From Harmonia axyridis (taxonomy: Eukaryota; Arthropoda; Insecta; Coleoptera; Coccinellidae): 64,000 nucleotides of DNA. The stretch lies in assembly GCF_914767665.1 (NCBI RefSeq), contig NC_059507.1:23748718-23812717 (forward strand), given 5' to 3'. The translations under genes were made by a program, and so were the position numbers. The notes under the pieces are model-generated. The model searched no databases and was not told the DNA's origin. It saw only the letters and a program-made list of their open reading frames with translations. Below, one piece after another: positions 55,010-64,000 of this stretch; the first letter of the stretch is position 1; each line of letters starts with the position of its first letter.

Positions 55010-55860
55010 TGGCGAACAATCACCTTCAAGTGTGATACATGTAGATACTCCAATGGTCCGTAACTCTTCAATACCTTTTCTGTACAAATATTCGTATTTG
55101 CTTTCGAAATAGGCTTCAATCTTGGCAATAATTTCTTCATCAGAACCGAATTTCTTTCCCTAGAGTATTATTTTAATGTCTTTAAAAATCCAGTAATCAC
55201 TGGAAGCCAGATCAAGAGAATAAGCTGGATGGTCAAGCAGGTCAATCCTATAACGTCATGTTAAATATTCACTATTAGTGGTTTTACCCTTGCAAACATA
55301 GTCAATGAACAAAATACTATGCACCGAGCTATGTACGTCCCAAAATACGGATGCCATAATCTTGCCAGCTGATGTTTGGTCGTTTTGGCGGTTTTCACCG
55401 ACTACTTTCCGCTGAGCTGACGCTCTCCTTGACTCAGAAGTGTGATACTGAATCCATGTGTCATGCACTGTCACATATCGACACAAAAATTCCGGTTGAT
55501 TCCACTCAAACAACTCCAAACAGCATTAGCAATAGACGATGCGTTGTTGGTTCTCATCAGCGGTGAGCAAGCACAGCATTAAAGTTTAGACAAAAATTCA
55601 CGCAAAGAAGTAAATACATTGTCATCTCATATTTTCAACTCCACAGTTATCTTATGCAATTTCAATTTACGATCGCTAAAAACTATTTTGTTGACTCTTT
55701 TAAGGTTCCTGGAAACAATTGACGAATTCGGGCGACCAGAGCTTTCGGCATCGTAAGTTGTTCTTCGACCACATTTAAAGTAAGCATACCACCTTTTAAC
55801 CGTTGTTCTCGATGAAGCAGAGTCTGAGTTACACTTATCAAGCCATTACATTGCTTGCAC
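55010..55860 (-). pseudogene. mariner (irritans-like) transposase relic
   Basis: The minus strand reads WYAYFKCGRRTTYDAESSGR at the N-terminal side, VTVHDTWIQYHTSES (first aspartate region), AGKIMASVFWDVHSS, FIDYVCKGKTTNSEYL, then HPAYSLDLASSDYWIF (third aspartate), GKKFGSDEEIIAKIEAYF and GIEELRTIGVSTCITLEGDC. That is the whole order of a mariner transposase. The region of the second aspartate is deleted. Several stops are present. Confidence 0.8.
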
Positions 55861-56234
55861 AGTTTTTCCTCTCCTCAAAAAACGGCGTTTCATCAATACA
55901 GTCGTTTTTGTTCACTTTTCAACTACACATGCTGCCTCACTTAACCTCGCAATATTTCGATACAGACTTAACCCAATGTTCCAAAACTTTGACACACATC
56001 TTTTAGAGCTAAATACCAACGGAAAAAAGTGATATGGCACTAATAAATTCGAGCATTTTCGACTAAAACAGAAGTTTCAAAAGTATGGGTCGCGAACAAT
56101 TATTGAGTGGACCCTGAAATATGAGATTAAACATGGAAAAGAAAACATCTTCATTTTGAAGGAGAGCACTTTTTTATTTAAGTATTAAAATTTAGGACTA
56201 GCACAGTATATTTTTTTCTCTGTTGGAACCCTTC
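55861..56234. other. No gene seen
   Basis: AT-rich with a 67-codon plus ORF that has no recognised features. Confidence 0.45.
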
Positions 56235-57500
56235 GTCATTCATATACAGGGTAATTCACCTTGTCATAATTTTGTGCTGAGAATTTACATGTTGCGGTTT
56301 GAGACATTGATCTTTTTCCCTAAAATATTCTCAGATTTCTAAACCTTTTGATTATACTAAAAACAGACTAGGTACTACTTTCCTATTTTAAATGTCACAA
56401 CCAGTATATTATCAAATCATTAAAATGCTTTCTTGATGATAATTTCAGCAATATGCCATATTTTAGGTAAAAACTCAACGATCCATTAGTTAATGGGTTT
56501 CTTATGAAATAAATGGTGGCGACGAGGTCCCACATTTTTTAAAATATTTCTGCCGAAAAGGTTTTTTTTCGAAAAAACATTTTATTTTTCATTGTCAATT
56601 CTGCAAATACGTAGTATTATGAGACTGAATGCGGTTCGTACCAAAAATGTACAGGGTTTTTATCAGAAGATCATGATTTTTGTCAACTCAAATTCATCAA
56701 AACTCAAGATTTTCCGAGAAATGAATACCGCAATTTCTGAGTGGAATAGTCTGTGACTTCCGGAAAACACAGAAAGAAACTAAAATTCGATGTTTCGATA
56801 ACTAAATTTGACATTTTATGAATTGTAATTGTTTGTTGGGATTGTTGAGAAATCAATAAAAATTTCAATTACGAATAATTGATTACAATTCATAAAATGT
56901 CGATTAAGTTATCGAAACATCGAATTTTTGTTTCTTTCTGTTATTTCCGGTTACAGACTACTTCACTGAGTTAGAAATTGCAGTTTTTACCCATTTGAAG
57001 TTCTTCCTCGATAACTCTTGAAGTAATTATTTCAGATATAGGGTTTGCTTAGGTAACCTTCCCACTTTTTTTACGTAGAATTGTCTGAAATAATAAAAAA
57101 TATAGGTTCTAATTCGAAAATCTTGAGTTTTTATGAATTTCATCTTCTGATCAAAACCATGTACATTTTTGGCACAACTTCAAACAGTCTTATGATAATA
57201 AGTATTTGCAGATTTGTGAATGAAAAAGGATTCCTCAAAAAAAACCTCTCCTATTAAAAAAAGGTGAGTCCTCGTCGCCAGCATTTTTTTCAAATGAATG
57301 CCATTAATTCATGAACTCTTGAGTTCGCTGAAATTGTCATCAAATATGCTATCTAATGATGCAATAATACAATTGGTGTGACCGGTATAACCAGAAGTTG
57401 TAGACATCTGAAAATATTTTAGAGAAAAATTCATTGTCTTAAACCGCAACATGCAAATTTTCAGCACAAATTTATAATTAGATTTCCATAAACGAATAAT
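56235..57500. repeat. Large inverted repeat, arms about 600 bp
   Basis: Blocks in the left arm recur inverted in the right arm in order: CATGTTGCGGTTTGAGACA / AACCGCAACATGC, the CGACGAGGTCCCAC / GAGTCCTCGTCG step, ACATTTTTGG... / GTACATTTTTGG, and a central AACTAAATTTGACATTTTATGAATTGTAATTG / CAATTCATAAAATGTCG step. The centre is at about 56850. Identity is about 80-85% by eye. A single arm copy is at 60130-60375. No coding sequence. Confidence 0.8.
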
Positions 57501-57779
57501 AGGCCAATGTGGTAGTCACCCCATATGGTTATTAGTCTTTTTCCTCATGAAAATCAAAATATGAGTTCTGAATTTAATTTGAACTATTATTTGTTAGCTG
57601 CGTCGAAATCCAGCCAACTTTTAAAACAACTAACTTAAAAGATTGCCCAACTATCTCATAACTCAAAACTGCAAAACAACATACCACATCAAAGAAACAA
57701 CATACCTAATATAGAATCGATCGTATCCAGAATCAAGTTACGCACCTACATAACTCAATTAGGTACCTGGCTAATTTAC
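57501..57779. other. No gene seen
   Basis: AT-rich, no features recognised. Confidence 0.45.
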
Positions 57780-58205
57780 ATTCAGCCGGTACGGTCCTTT
57801 CCTAAGGTGCCCACATTTCGGGGATTGGGGGGGCGTCTACGGCGGCCATCTTGGGCGCGTATGGCGGCAACGTGTGTGAGCCGTCGTATTTAATTAGCGG
57901 CGTATTCCCTTAATTACTGGGACAGAACCGGCATCCAGTCAGAATCCATTATTACATGCCTTTCAATTCAGCCCACACCGGATCATTATACATCTGTAGC
58001 AAGTTGTCGCAGGTTGCCTAGGAAAGGGAGGCGTAGTTCTGGGCTCGTGGGACGTTCGAGGGGGGTCGTGGTTAGCTGGAGGGATCTACTTGTTCTGGTC
58101 CGGGTGGATTTGGAGATATCTTACGTCGAAAATGGGGGGTCTTCGGGTTGCGGCGCATTCGCCAATTTGTAACGTTTTGGGAATGTTCTGAAAATTCAGT
58201 AATAA
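57780..58205. other. CpG-rich island with Pho/YY1-like motifs
   Basis: The most GC-rich stretch in the window. It contains GGCGGCCATCTTGG at 57841-57854 and GTATGGCGGCAACG at about 57859-57872, both with the GCCAT/ATGGC core of Pho/YY1 sites, and TTAATTAGCGG and CCTTAATTACTGGG (homeodomain-type cores) at 57889-57920. No ORF is convincing. The right part (57961-58205) is duplicated twice further on. It is a candidate regulatory element by inference. Confidence 0.35.
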
Positions 58206-58449
58206 TAATAATAATTGAGCCTGTACGTGACTTCTAAATAAACAAAATATAATACAGTAGCCGCTATTCTAATAATTCCACAAATCAAAATCAATTTCCA
58301 ACAACATATCTCAACAAAAGATATAATAATTAACAAAAATTTAAGAGTACATCATCCACAGTATAATGATTACTGATGAGTGCAAATTTTATACATATAA
58401 TATATCACTAACCCAAGCTAATTTTTTACTGCAAGTTACGTCAACAATT

Positions 58450-58775
58450 CAATTCAATACTTCTTCATTTCAAATTAAATTACATTTCTATTACTATAAA
58501 AACAAATATGAAATTGAATGACGTCAGATTAAAATCCCACAACCATTTCCTATTAAAATAACGAATTCAACACTTATTACTGCCTACTCAAAATCATAGT
58601 TCATATATTCTTCTATACTATATGATTTAAGATTCATAAGTAATGTTTTAATCTCTGCTTAAATTTTTTTTCTGTGTTAATATTCTTTATTTTGATATAT
58701 AGCTTATTGTAAAGTTTAATGCCCATGTAGTAAGGACACTTTTCAGAGAGGGGATTAGTTTTTGGTTATAAAGCC
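58450..58775 (-). pseudogene. Non-LTR reverse transcriptase C-terminal relic
   Basis: The minus strand reads PLSEKCPYYMGIKLYNKLYI, then KIKNINTEKKFKQRLKHYL, the end of a CR1/Jockey-like reverse transcriptase (the G-x-x-L-Y-N-x-L-P pattern). It continues into a 3' UTR on the left. A TAA-repeat at 58202-58217 could be its tail. Duplicated at 59226-59530. Confidence 0.65.
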
Positions 58776-58789
58776 AATTGAAAAGTCCC

Positions 58790-58995
58790 CGGTCTAACAT
58801 AGTAAAACACATTTTTTTGGCAAAATTCGATTTTATTATGCAACATGGTTGCCTTCCAGGGTGATACAGCGATTATAGCGATCTTCCAACTCTTCGATAG
58901 CATTATTGTAGTAGGATTTGTCTTTCGCTTGAAAAAGGTCTTAGTTTCGGCGATTACTTATTCATTGGCGCTAAATTTTTTTCCAGCGAGCATTC
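58790..58995 (-). pseudogene. mariner transposase C-terminal relic and 3' TIR
   Basis: The minus strand reads AKDKSYYNNAIEELEDRYNR followed by CITLEGNHV, the C-terminus of mariner transposases (L-x-D-R-Y-x-R-C-I-x-L-E-G-x-Y-V). It is followed by AAAACACATTTTTTTGGC (plus) and then GACCGGGGACTTTTCAATTG (minus), a mariner-type terminal repeat. Duplicated at 59545-59700. Confidence 0.75.
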
Positions 58996-59225
58996 TTTTC
59001 AGCCCACACCGGATCATTATACATCTGTAGCAAATTGTCGCAAGTTGCCTAGTTAAGGAAGGCGTAGTTCTGGGCTCGTGGGACTTTCGAGGGGGGTCGT
59101 GATTAGCTGGAGGAATCTACTTGTTGTGTCCGGGTGGATTTGGAGATATCTAACGTCGAAAATGGAGGTTTTCGGTTTGTGGCACATTCGCCAATTTGTA
59201 ACGTTTTGGTGATGTTTCGAAAATT

Positions 59226-59530
59226 CGATTCAATACTTCTTTATTTCAAATTAAATTACATTTTTAATACTATAAAAACGAATATAAAATAAAATAATGT
59301 AAAATTGAAATCCCACAACTATTTCCTATGAAAATAACCAATTCAACACTTACTACTACTCAAAATCATAGTTCATATATTCTTCTACACTGTATGGTTC
59401 AAGATTCATATGTAACTGTTTTCATCTCTGCTTAAATTGTTTTTCTGTGTTAATATTCTTCATTTTGATAGAAAGCTTATTGTAAAGTTTAATGCCCATG
59501 TAGTAAGGACACTTTTCAGAGAGGGTTATG
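59226..59530 (-). pseudogene. Non-LTR C-terminal relic, duplicate copy
   Basis: Second copy of 58450-58775 within the tandem duplication: the minus strand again reads SEKCPYYMGIKLYNKLSIKM. It has accumulated its own differences. Upstream it joins directly to the GC-rich island sequence. Confidence 0.65.
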
Positions 59531-59544
59531 CGGTGTATTGGTCA

Positions 59545-59700
59545 TAAAAAGCCCGGTCTGACTAAAACACATTTTTTTGGCAATATTCGATTTTATAATG
59601 CAACATAGTTGCCTTCCAGGGTGAAACAGCGATTATAGCGATCATCCAACTTTTCGATACCATTTTTGTAGTAGGATTTGTCTTTCATTTAAAAATAGGA
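59545..59700 (-). pseudogene. mariner C-terminal relic, duplicate copy
   Basis: Second copy of 58790-58995: LDDRYNRCFTLEGNYVAL on the minus strand, followed by the AAAACACATTTTTTTGGC block. It breaks off at 59700, where the third, partial island copy begins. Confidence 0.7.
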
Positions 59701-59900
59701 TCTGTAGCAAGTTGTCGCAGGTTGCCTAGGAAAGGAAGGCGTAGTTCTGGACTCGTGGGACGTTCGAGGGGGGTCGTAGTTAGCTGGAGGAATCAACTTG
59801 TTCTGGTCCGGGTGGATTTGGAGATATCTAACGTCGAAAATGTGGGTTTTCGGGTTGCGGCGCATTCGCCAATTTGTAACGTTTTGGTGATGTTAACGAA

Positions 59901-60129
59901 TATTTACACAAAAATTGCTCTCAAATTCCCCTTTATTTATTGTTTTCTTGTTATTAGTATATTTGTTAGTATAAACAACTATTTCCAAAGTAATTCTATC
60001 TACGACTAACAGAGGGTTTTTCAATAAGAATGATACAAGATAAAATATATTGGGTATTATTTTTTGACATTTCTTTTATTATTTGTGTTCAATATTGATA
60101 AAAAGAAAGAAATTGACTTTTTCATAAGA
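59901..60129. other. No gene seen
   Basis: AT-rich flank of the duplication. Confidence 0.45.
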
Positions 60130-60375
60130 ATCCCATTAACTCATGAACCGTTGAATTTTTATCCAAGATATGGCATATTGCCGAAATTGTCGTAAAGATA
60201 TATAATGGTGCAATAGTATAGTGGGTGTTTCATTTGAAATGAGTAGTAGTCTGTTTCCGGTATAACTGGAAGTTGTAGAAATCTGAAAATATTTTAGGGA
60301 GAAGAATCATTGTCTAAAACCTCAATATACAAATTTTCAGCTCAAAATTATGATTAGTTTTCCATACTGTATGTA
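60130..60375. repeat. Single arm of the 56235-57500 family
   Basis: Aligns with the right arm at 57240-57490: CATTAACTCATGAAC, AAATTGTCGTAAA, TCCGGTATAACTGGAAGTTG, AAAATATTTTAGGGAG and CAAATTTTCAGC appear in order. The opposite arm is absent. Confidence 0.65.
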
Positions 60376-61264
60376 TTTGTGTTCAGTAGATTATACCATT
60401 TGTTTATGGAAAGATACACGCTTCCATATCATTTGAAAATTGTTGAATTGTTTTACCGAAATCAGTACTCATTTGTAAATACTAAGAGACTTTCAATAAG
60501 AATTTATGGACAACATTATTTAGTTAATGAAAAAGGCTGAAGTTGGACTCAGTACTTGGTTCTGGACGTTCTGGTACTCTTATATCATGTATAGAATATT
60601 CACTCCAAAGTCTACAATGTTATGAATAGTGTGTCTGAATAATGTCGTTCAGGAATTCTTCTTCTTCTTGTTGATACACATCCCCAACACCCCTAACATT
60701 TTCGCAATTTTTTTGACGGAATTTATACTCTTGAAGATTATTCTCTAGAATACTTTGTTGAAAGCTTCAAACCTCACCATTTCTAGAAAATTGGCCTCGA
60801 GTATTTCAAATCAGAGAAGAAATTCCTTAAAACTGATGAGAGTTTAATCGAAAATATATTGAAGCAAATAGCATTTTGAAATATATACTCGAAATGATTC
60901 TTTTCAATATGAGATGATTCGACTCACATCTAAATATCGTCAGCTTCTTTGTAATGGAATTGTATTTTTTTTCAATTGTAAAACCCACGGAAATAAAAAC
61001 AGTTTAAACCCATGTTCGTAGGAAATTTGTAGTTATACAGGGCGAAACTTAAGATTTTACATTAATCTTAATATTTCCCCCATCATATAAAACACTTTTT
61101 TTTACCATTTCTCGAGATTCAGCTCAGATAAAACGTTAAAAGAATTTCGCGTATTTTAGTCTCTATGGTAGGTCGATACTATAGATAGATAGTAATTATT
61201 ATTAGATATTCAAAAAAACTGATTTCATATGAGTTGATATATGAAATTCATATGAAACAAGATT
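60376..61264. other. No gene seen
   Basis: AT-rich. TACAGGGCGAAACTTAAG at about 61036 is probably a solitary MITE end. Confidence 0.4.
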
Positions 61265-62255
61265 TTATTATCTCAAACAAAAAGTTCAACGGAAAAAAGG
61301 TTTTGTTATAGGCCAGTTTTGGCGCTAGAGGCTCTTGAAAACTCTCATTTGTTCTGCATTGTTGAACAATACTAAATGTTATCCTGGATAATCATCACTA
61401 TTCTGAGTAATCAAGGTATAAACAGTCATTAATATGAAATACAATCTAATTCATTGTTCTTTGGTGTTGTTACATTTGGTCAATTATACTCGTACAGTGT
61501 GTCCCAGCTACTTACAAGTTTTTAAGTTCAATACTATTCGAAAATGGTTACAAATCGCCTCAGCGATGTACAATCAAAAAATATTCATGAATGCTATTCT
61601 ATAACACACTGGAAAAAATATATTGTTCCTTTTGAATGAAATTGAAATTTATATTCGAAATATTCCATACTAAAAAAATCTATCCATTTGCAGGTTCATA
61701 CCGTAAAACACCCTGAGGTTACAATAATGGATTCCAAATAAATTTCTCCAAGGAAGTTTTATAGAGGTTTTATAGATGTAATATTTTTTATCCTTTCTCA
61801 TGCTTTGAAATTATGATGGAGGGATATTTTGAATATAACTTTCGATTTCTTTCGAAAGGAGCACACATTTTTGGATTGTGATAAAGAATTAAATACAGAA
61901 TAGGATTCATAAACAGTTTTGAATCCAGACAATTTGCTCCTGGGGTAAATTTCGACATCTAGGGAGGGTTAATCAAAAATTCGTTTTGTTTTTGAGAAAT
62001 AGTTTTTTTCTTCGGAGGAGTATCAGTCATACTCCTCCGAAGAAAAAGTGACAGCACCAAAGAACAATGCTTTAAATAGTATCTCATATCAATGACTATT
62101 CACCTCTTGATTACTCAGAATAGTGATGATTATCCAGGATAACATTTAGTATTGTTCAACAATGGAGAACAAATAAGAGTTTCCAGAGGACTCTAACGTC
62201 AAAACTATCATATAGAATATCTTTTGCCGGTTGAACTTTTCGTTTGGAATGACTT
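61265..62255. repeat. Foldback element with a divergent interior
   Basis: The left arm (61270-61475: TTGTTGAACAATACTAAATG, TGTTATCCTGGATAATCATC, CTATTCTGAGTAATCAAGG) is repeated inverted at 62045-62250. Arms are about 200 bp, near 88% identical by eye. The 560-bp interior has TACAGTGTGTCCCAGC at 61494 and a short perfect hairpin at 62012. No coding sequence. Confidence 0.75.
62007..62049. repeat. Perfect 19-bp-stem hairpin
   Basis: TTTTTCTTCGGAGGAGTAT, a five-base loop CAGTC, then ATACTCCTCCGAAGAAAAA. The stem has no mismatch. It lies at the inner edge of the right arm of the foldback. Confidence 0.85.
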
Positions 62256-62379
62256 GGACTATGACATATCAAAAATTCAGCCAATTTAACAGAAGGACAC
62301 TTTCCCTAATAAAATGTGTAGTGTCCTTCAATAAACCACTTCAAAACTCACCCATATCAGAATTAGCTCCTCCGAATCC

Positions 62380-62960
62380 AGAGAACTGACTTTCAAATAA
62401 AATATTGAAACTCTGGACGAACCACTGTCCAAGAGCCCGCCAAAACAGTGGATCAAAGCTAAGCAGACCACTCTCCAACGCAGCATCCCAGACATGTTTA
62501 CAACCGCGAAATCACCTCCACTAACCCCTGGAAAAACCGGGATAGCAAAGCGGAATAACGAACTGAAAAATAAACGTCCCTCTTTCCCGCGAACTCAATA
62601 AATTATACATTATTCATCCAAGTTTCGGAGCGCTAAAGAGGTCGCCTCTAAAAATAATAAAATGCTGATGAGGAGCAATCTGTTGAATGCTCCATTATTT
62701 ACCGGCAAACGCGGAGAAAGTATAAAAGAAAGGAAGATGGGGGTGGAGGGGGGGATACGTCTCGTGTACCCTCTCGGATCGATTTTTAATTGCAACCTTC
62801 GCCTTGACTTACTTTTCATTAACGGAGCTGAAAAATGGGCCAGCAGCCGACTCCAAACGGGCCAATTTGCACATCCAGACTCCGGCAATACTTCGAGATG
62901 TTTCTCGCTGAATCGGAGGCGCGTCTTTGATGTGCGTTTTCGTATGTTGTTTTAATTCTT
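62380..62960. other. Unique island with overlapping unassigned ORFs
   Basis: Less AT-rich than neighbours, many CpGs, no repeat match (GGGGGGATACGTCTCGTGTA, CTCTCGGATCGATTTTTAAT, CCAGACTCCGGCAATAC). ORFs of 92-97 codons lie on both strands over the same interval without recognised domains, so none is called. Possible regulatory or formerly coding sequence. Confidence 0.3.
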
Positions 62961-63184
62961 GAAGGTTCTTCCTTGAGAGTCTGACGAAATAAAGGCATTC
63001 ATAGAGAAAGGGCCCCTTGGACATTTTACATAAAAAAGGAATTTCAAAATTGGCTAATCTAACTACAGTGTTCTTGAAATCCAGCATTTATATCAACTTT
63101 CACTCCTTGGGAAATATTGCAGAACTAACATATAATATTCGGATCAAATGATGGAGGAACCTACATAAGCCTATGTACTTATGT
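62961..63184. other. No gene seen
   Basis: AT-rich flank between the island and the MITE-like repeat. Confidence 0.4.
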
Positions 63185-63315
63185 AGTAATATAAACTTAT
63201 GGTAGAGTCTGAAACAGGTTGCGAATGTTTGAAAACGGAATGTACAGGGTGTTTTTTCAACCTGCAAATTTAATCTGAACTTATTATAATTCCCACTCTG
63301 TATTTTTGAGAGAGT
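63185..63315. repeat. Short TACAGGGTG repeat, copy 2
   Basis: Partner of 53035-53160, see there. The match includes sequence outside the TACAGGGTG motifs, so the repeat unit is larger than the motif pair. Confidence 0.7.
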
Positions 63316-64000
63316 GTTGGAACTATTGGAAGTAGACAATCATATTGTTCTACACTGAAAATTTCGTCAATATTGAGCAAGCCATACGAAAGTTATGAAT
63401 AAAAAAAAAATCTGTCGAATCGGACAAATCACCCTGTACAATCTCAATTATGGCCCCCCATAAACCAAACATTGTTTCGAAACTGCCTTGACTAGTTGTA
63501 AACTTCTCCTAAAATTTGACGGTCTCCTCCGGAATCACCCTGTATATTGTTATGGATTTTTTCTCAATCAAAAACGTCATCAAAGTTCAAGAGCTTGGTT
63601 TCATACATTTTATTCAGATTTATAAATTGTCTCGGATATTGTAAGTGATGAGTTTGTTATAAAAGATAGGTAGTTAAGTAAGAAAAAGAAAATTCAAAAT
63701 TGGGTGAACGGGCCTAAGACAGTTCATAGACCAAATTGGAGCATCAAATAGAGAAATGAAAACTGAAAAATCAAGATAGCCAGAAAAATGATGGAAGAGA
63801 GTTTTGAGAAGTTTGGAGATTTTTGGGATAAGTTGAATTTGTTTGAAGTGAGAAGTTGAAGAACAAAATATAAACGGGTGAAGACCATAATATTGAAAGA
63901 ATTTGCAATTGGAATATGGAATAAGAGTTTGGAATTGTAATAGGAATAAGAAGCTAATTTTGAAAGAGTATGGAATTGAAATTGAAAAGAGTGAAAAAAA
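63316..64000. other. No gene seen; two solitary CACCCTGTA motifs
   Basis: CACCCTGTACA at about 63430 and CACCCTGTATAT at about 63537 are in the same orientation. The last 300 bp are purine-rich on the plus strand (GAA/GGA-type repeats). No coding sequence was recognised. Confidence 0.4.

Larger units (their letters stand above)
57961..59900. repeat. Tandem segmental duplication, about 2.3 units
   Basis: The island part beginning AGCCCACACCGGATCATTAT (57971 and 59000), or AGCAAGTTGTCGCAGGTTGC (59705 in the third, partial unit), occurs three times. In units 1 and 2 it is followed by a non-LTR C-terminal relic and a mariner C-terminal relic in the same order. Unit 1 has 240 bp (58206-58449, with TAA repeats) that unit 2 lacks. 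Units 1 and 3 are about 95% identical; unit 2 is more diverged. The duplications happened after the transposon insertions. Confidence 0.85.

Overview
This looks like AT-rich intergenic or intronic DNA from an arthropod, most likely an insect. The transposon set (several mariner and DD41D mariner-like lineages, non-LTR retrotransposons with TAA tails, a Gypsy-type LTR element, and MITEs ending in TACAGGGTG) fits insects and is common in beetles, but nothing here fixes the species. I find no host protein-coding gene, tRNA, rRNA or CRISPR array that I can support. Almost all recognisable coding sequence is transposon-derived, and most of it is broken.

Layout. 1-5100: ends of two non-LTR elements facing apart, a foldback element, a hAT transposase relic, and islands of higher-GC unique sequence. 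6300-9690: a nested stack in which a dispersed repeat (called RepA here) holds a TA-flanked MITE and a TA-flanked pogo-like element, which itself holds a hAT-type element with a perfect 8-bp duplication. 10100-17800: a DD41D transposase relic, foldbacks, and a 1.46-kb Tc1/mariner-type element with TIRs and TA flanks. 18500-23200: MITEs and a mariner relic. 24000-27060: a 5'-truncated non-LTR retrotransposon with a long intact ORF. 28504-33132: a young LTR retrotransposon with matching 863-bp LTRs and a single Gag-protease ORF lacking reverse transcriptase. 34900-39500: two inverted non-LTR relics around a MITE-bearing element. 40000-46200: foldbacks, DD41D relics, two more RepA copies and a nearly perfect 194-bp-arm hairpin. 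47500-52700: non-LTR, mariner and DD41D relics and a second copy of a long-TIR MITE. 53000-57500: a mariner relic and a 1.25-kb inverted repeat. 57780-59900: a GC-rich island tandemly duplicated together with the transposon fragments next to it. 60000-64000: foldbacks and another island.

The elements do not work together as a pathway. The useful signals are the insertion history (filled and empty sites can be read from paralogous RepA copies), the young LTR element with a heat-shock-element-like motif in its LTR and a possible SAP/DEK-like segment in its Gag, the young hairpin, and the CpG-bearing islands that could be regulatory DNA. All similarity calls come from reading motifs by eye; no database search was run.
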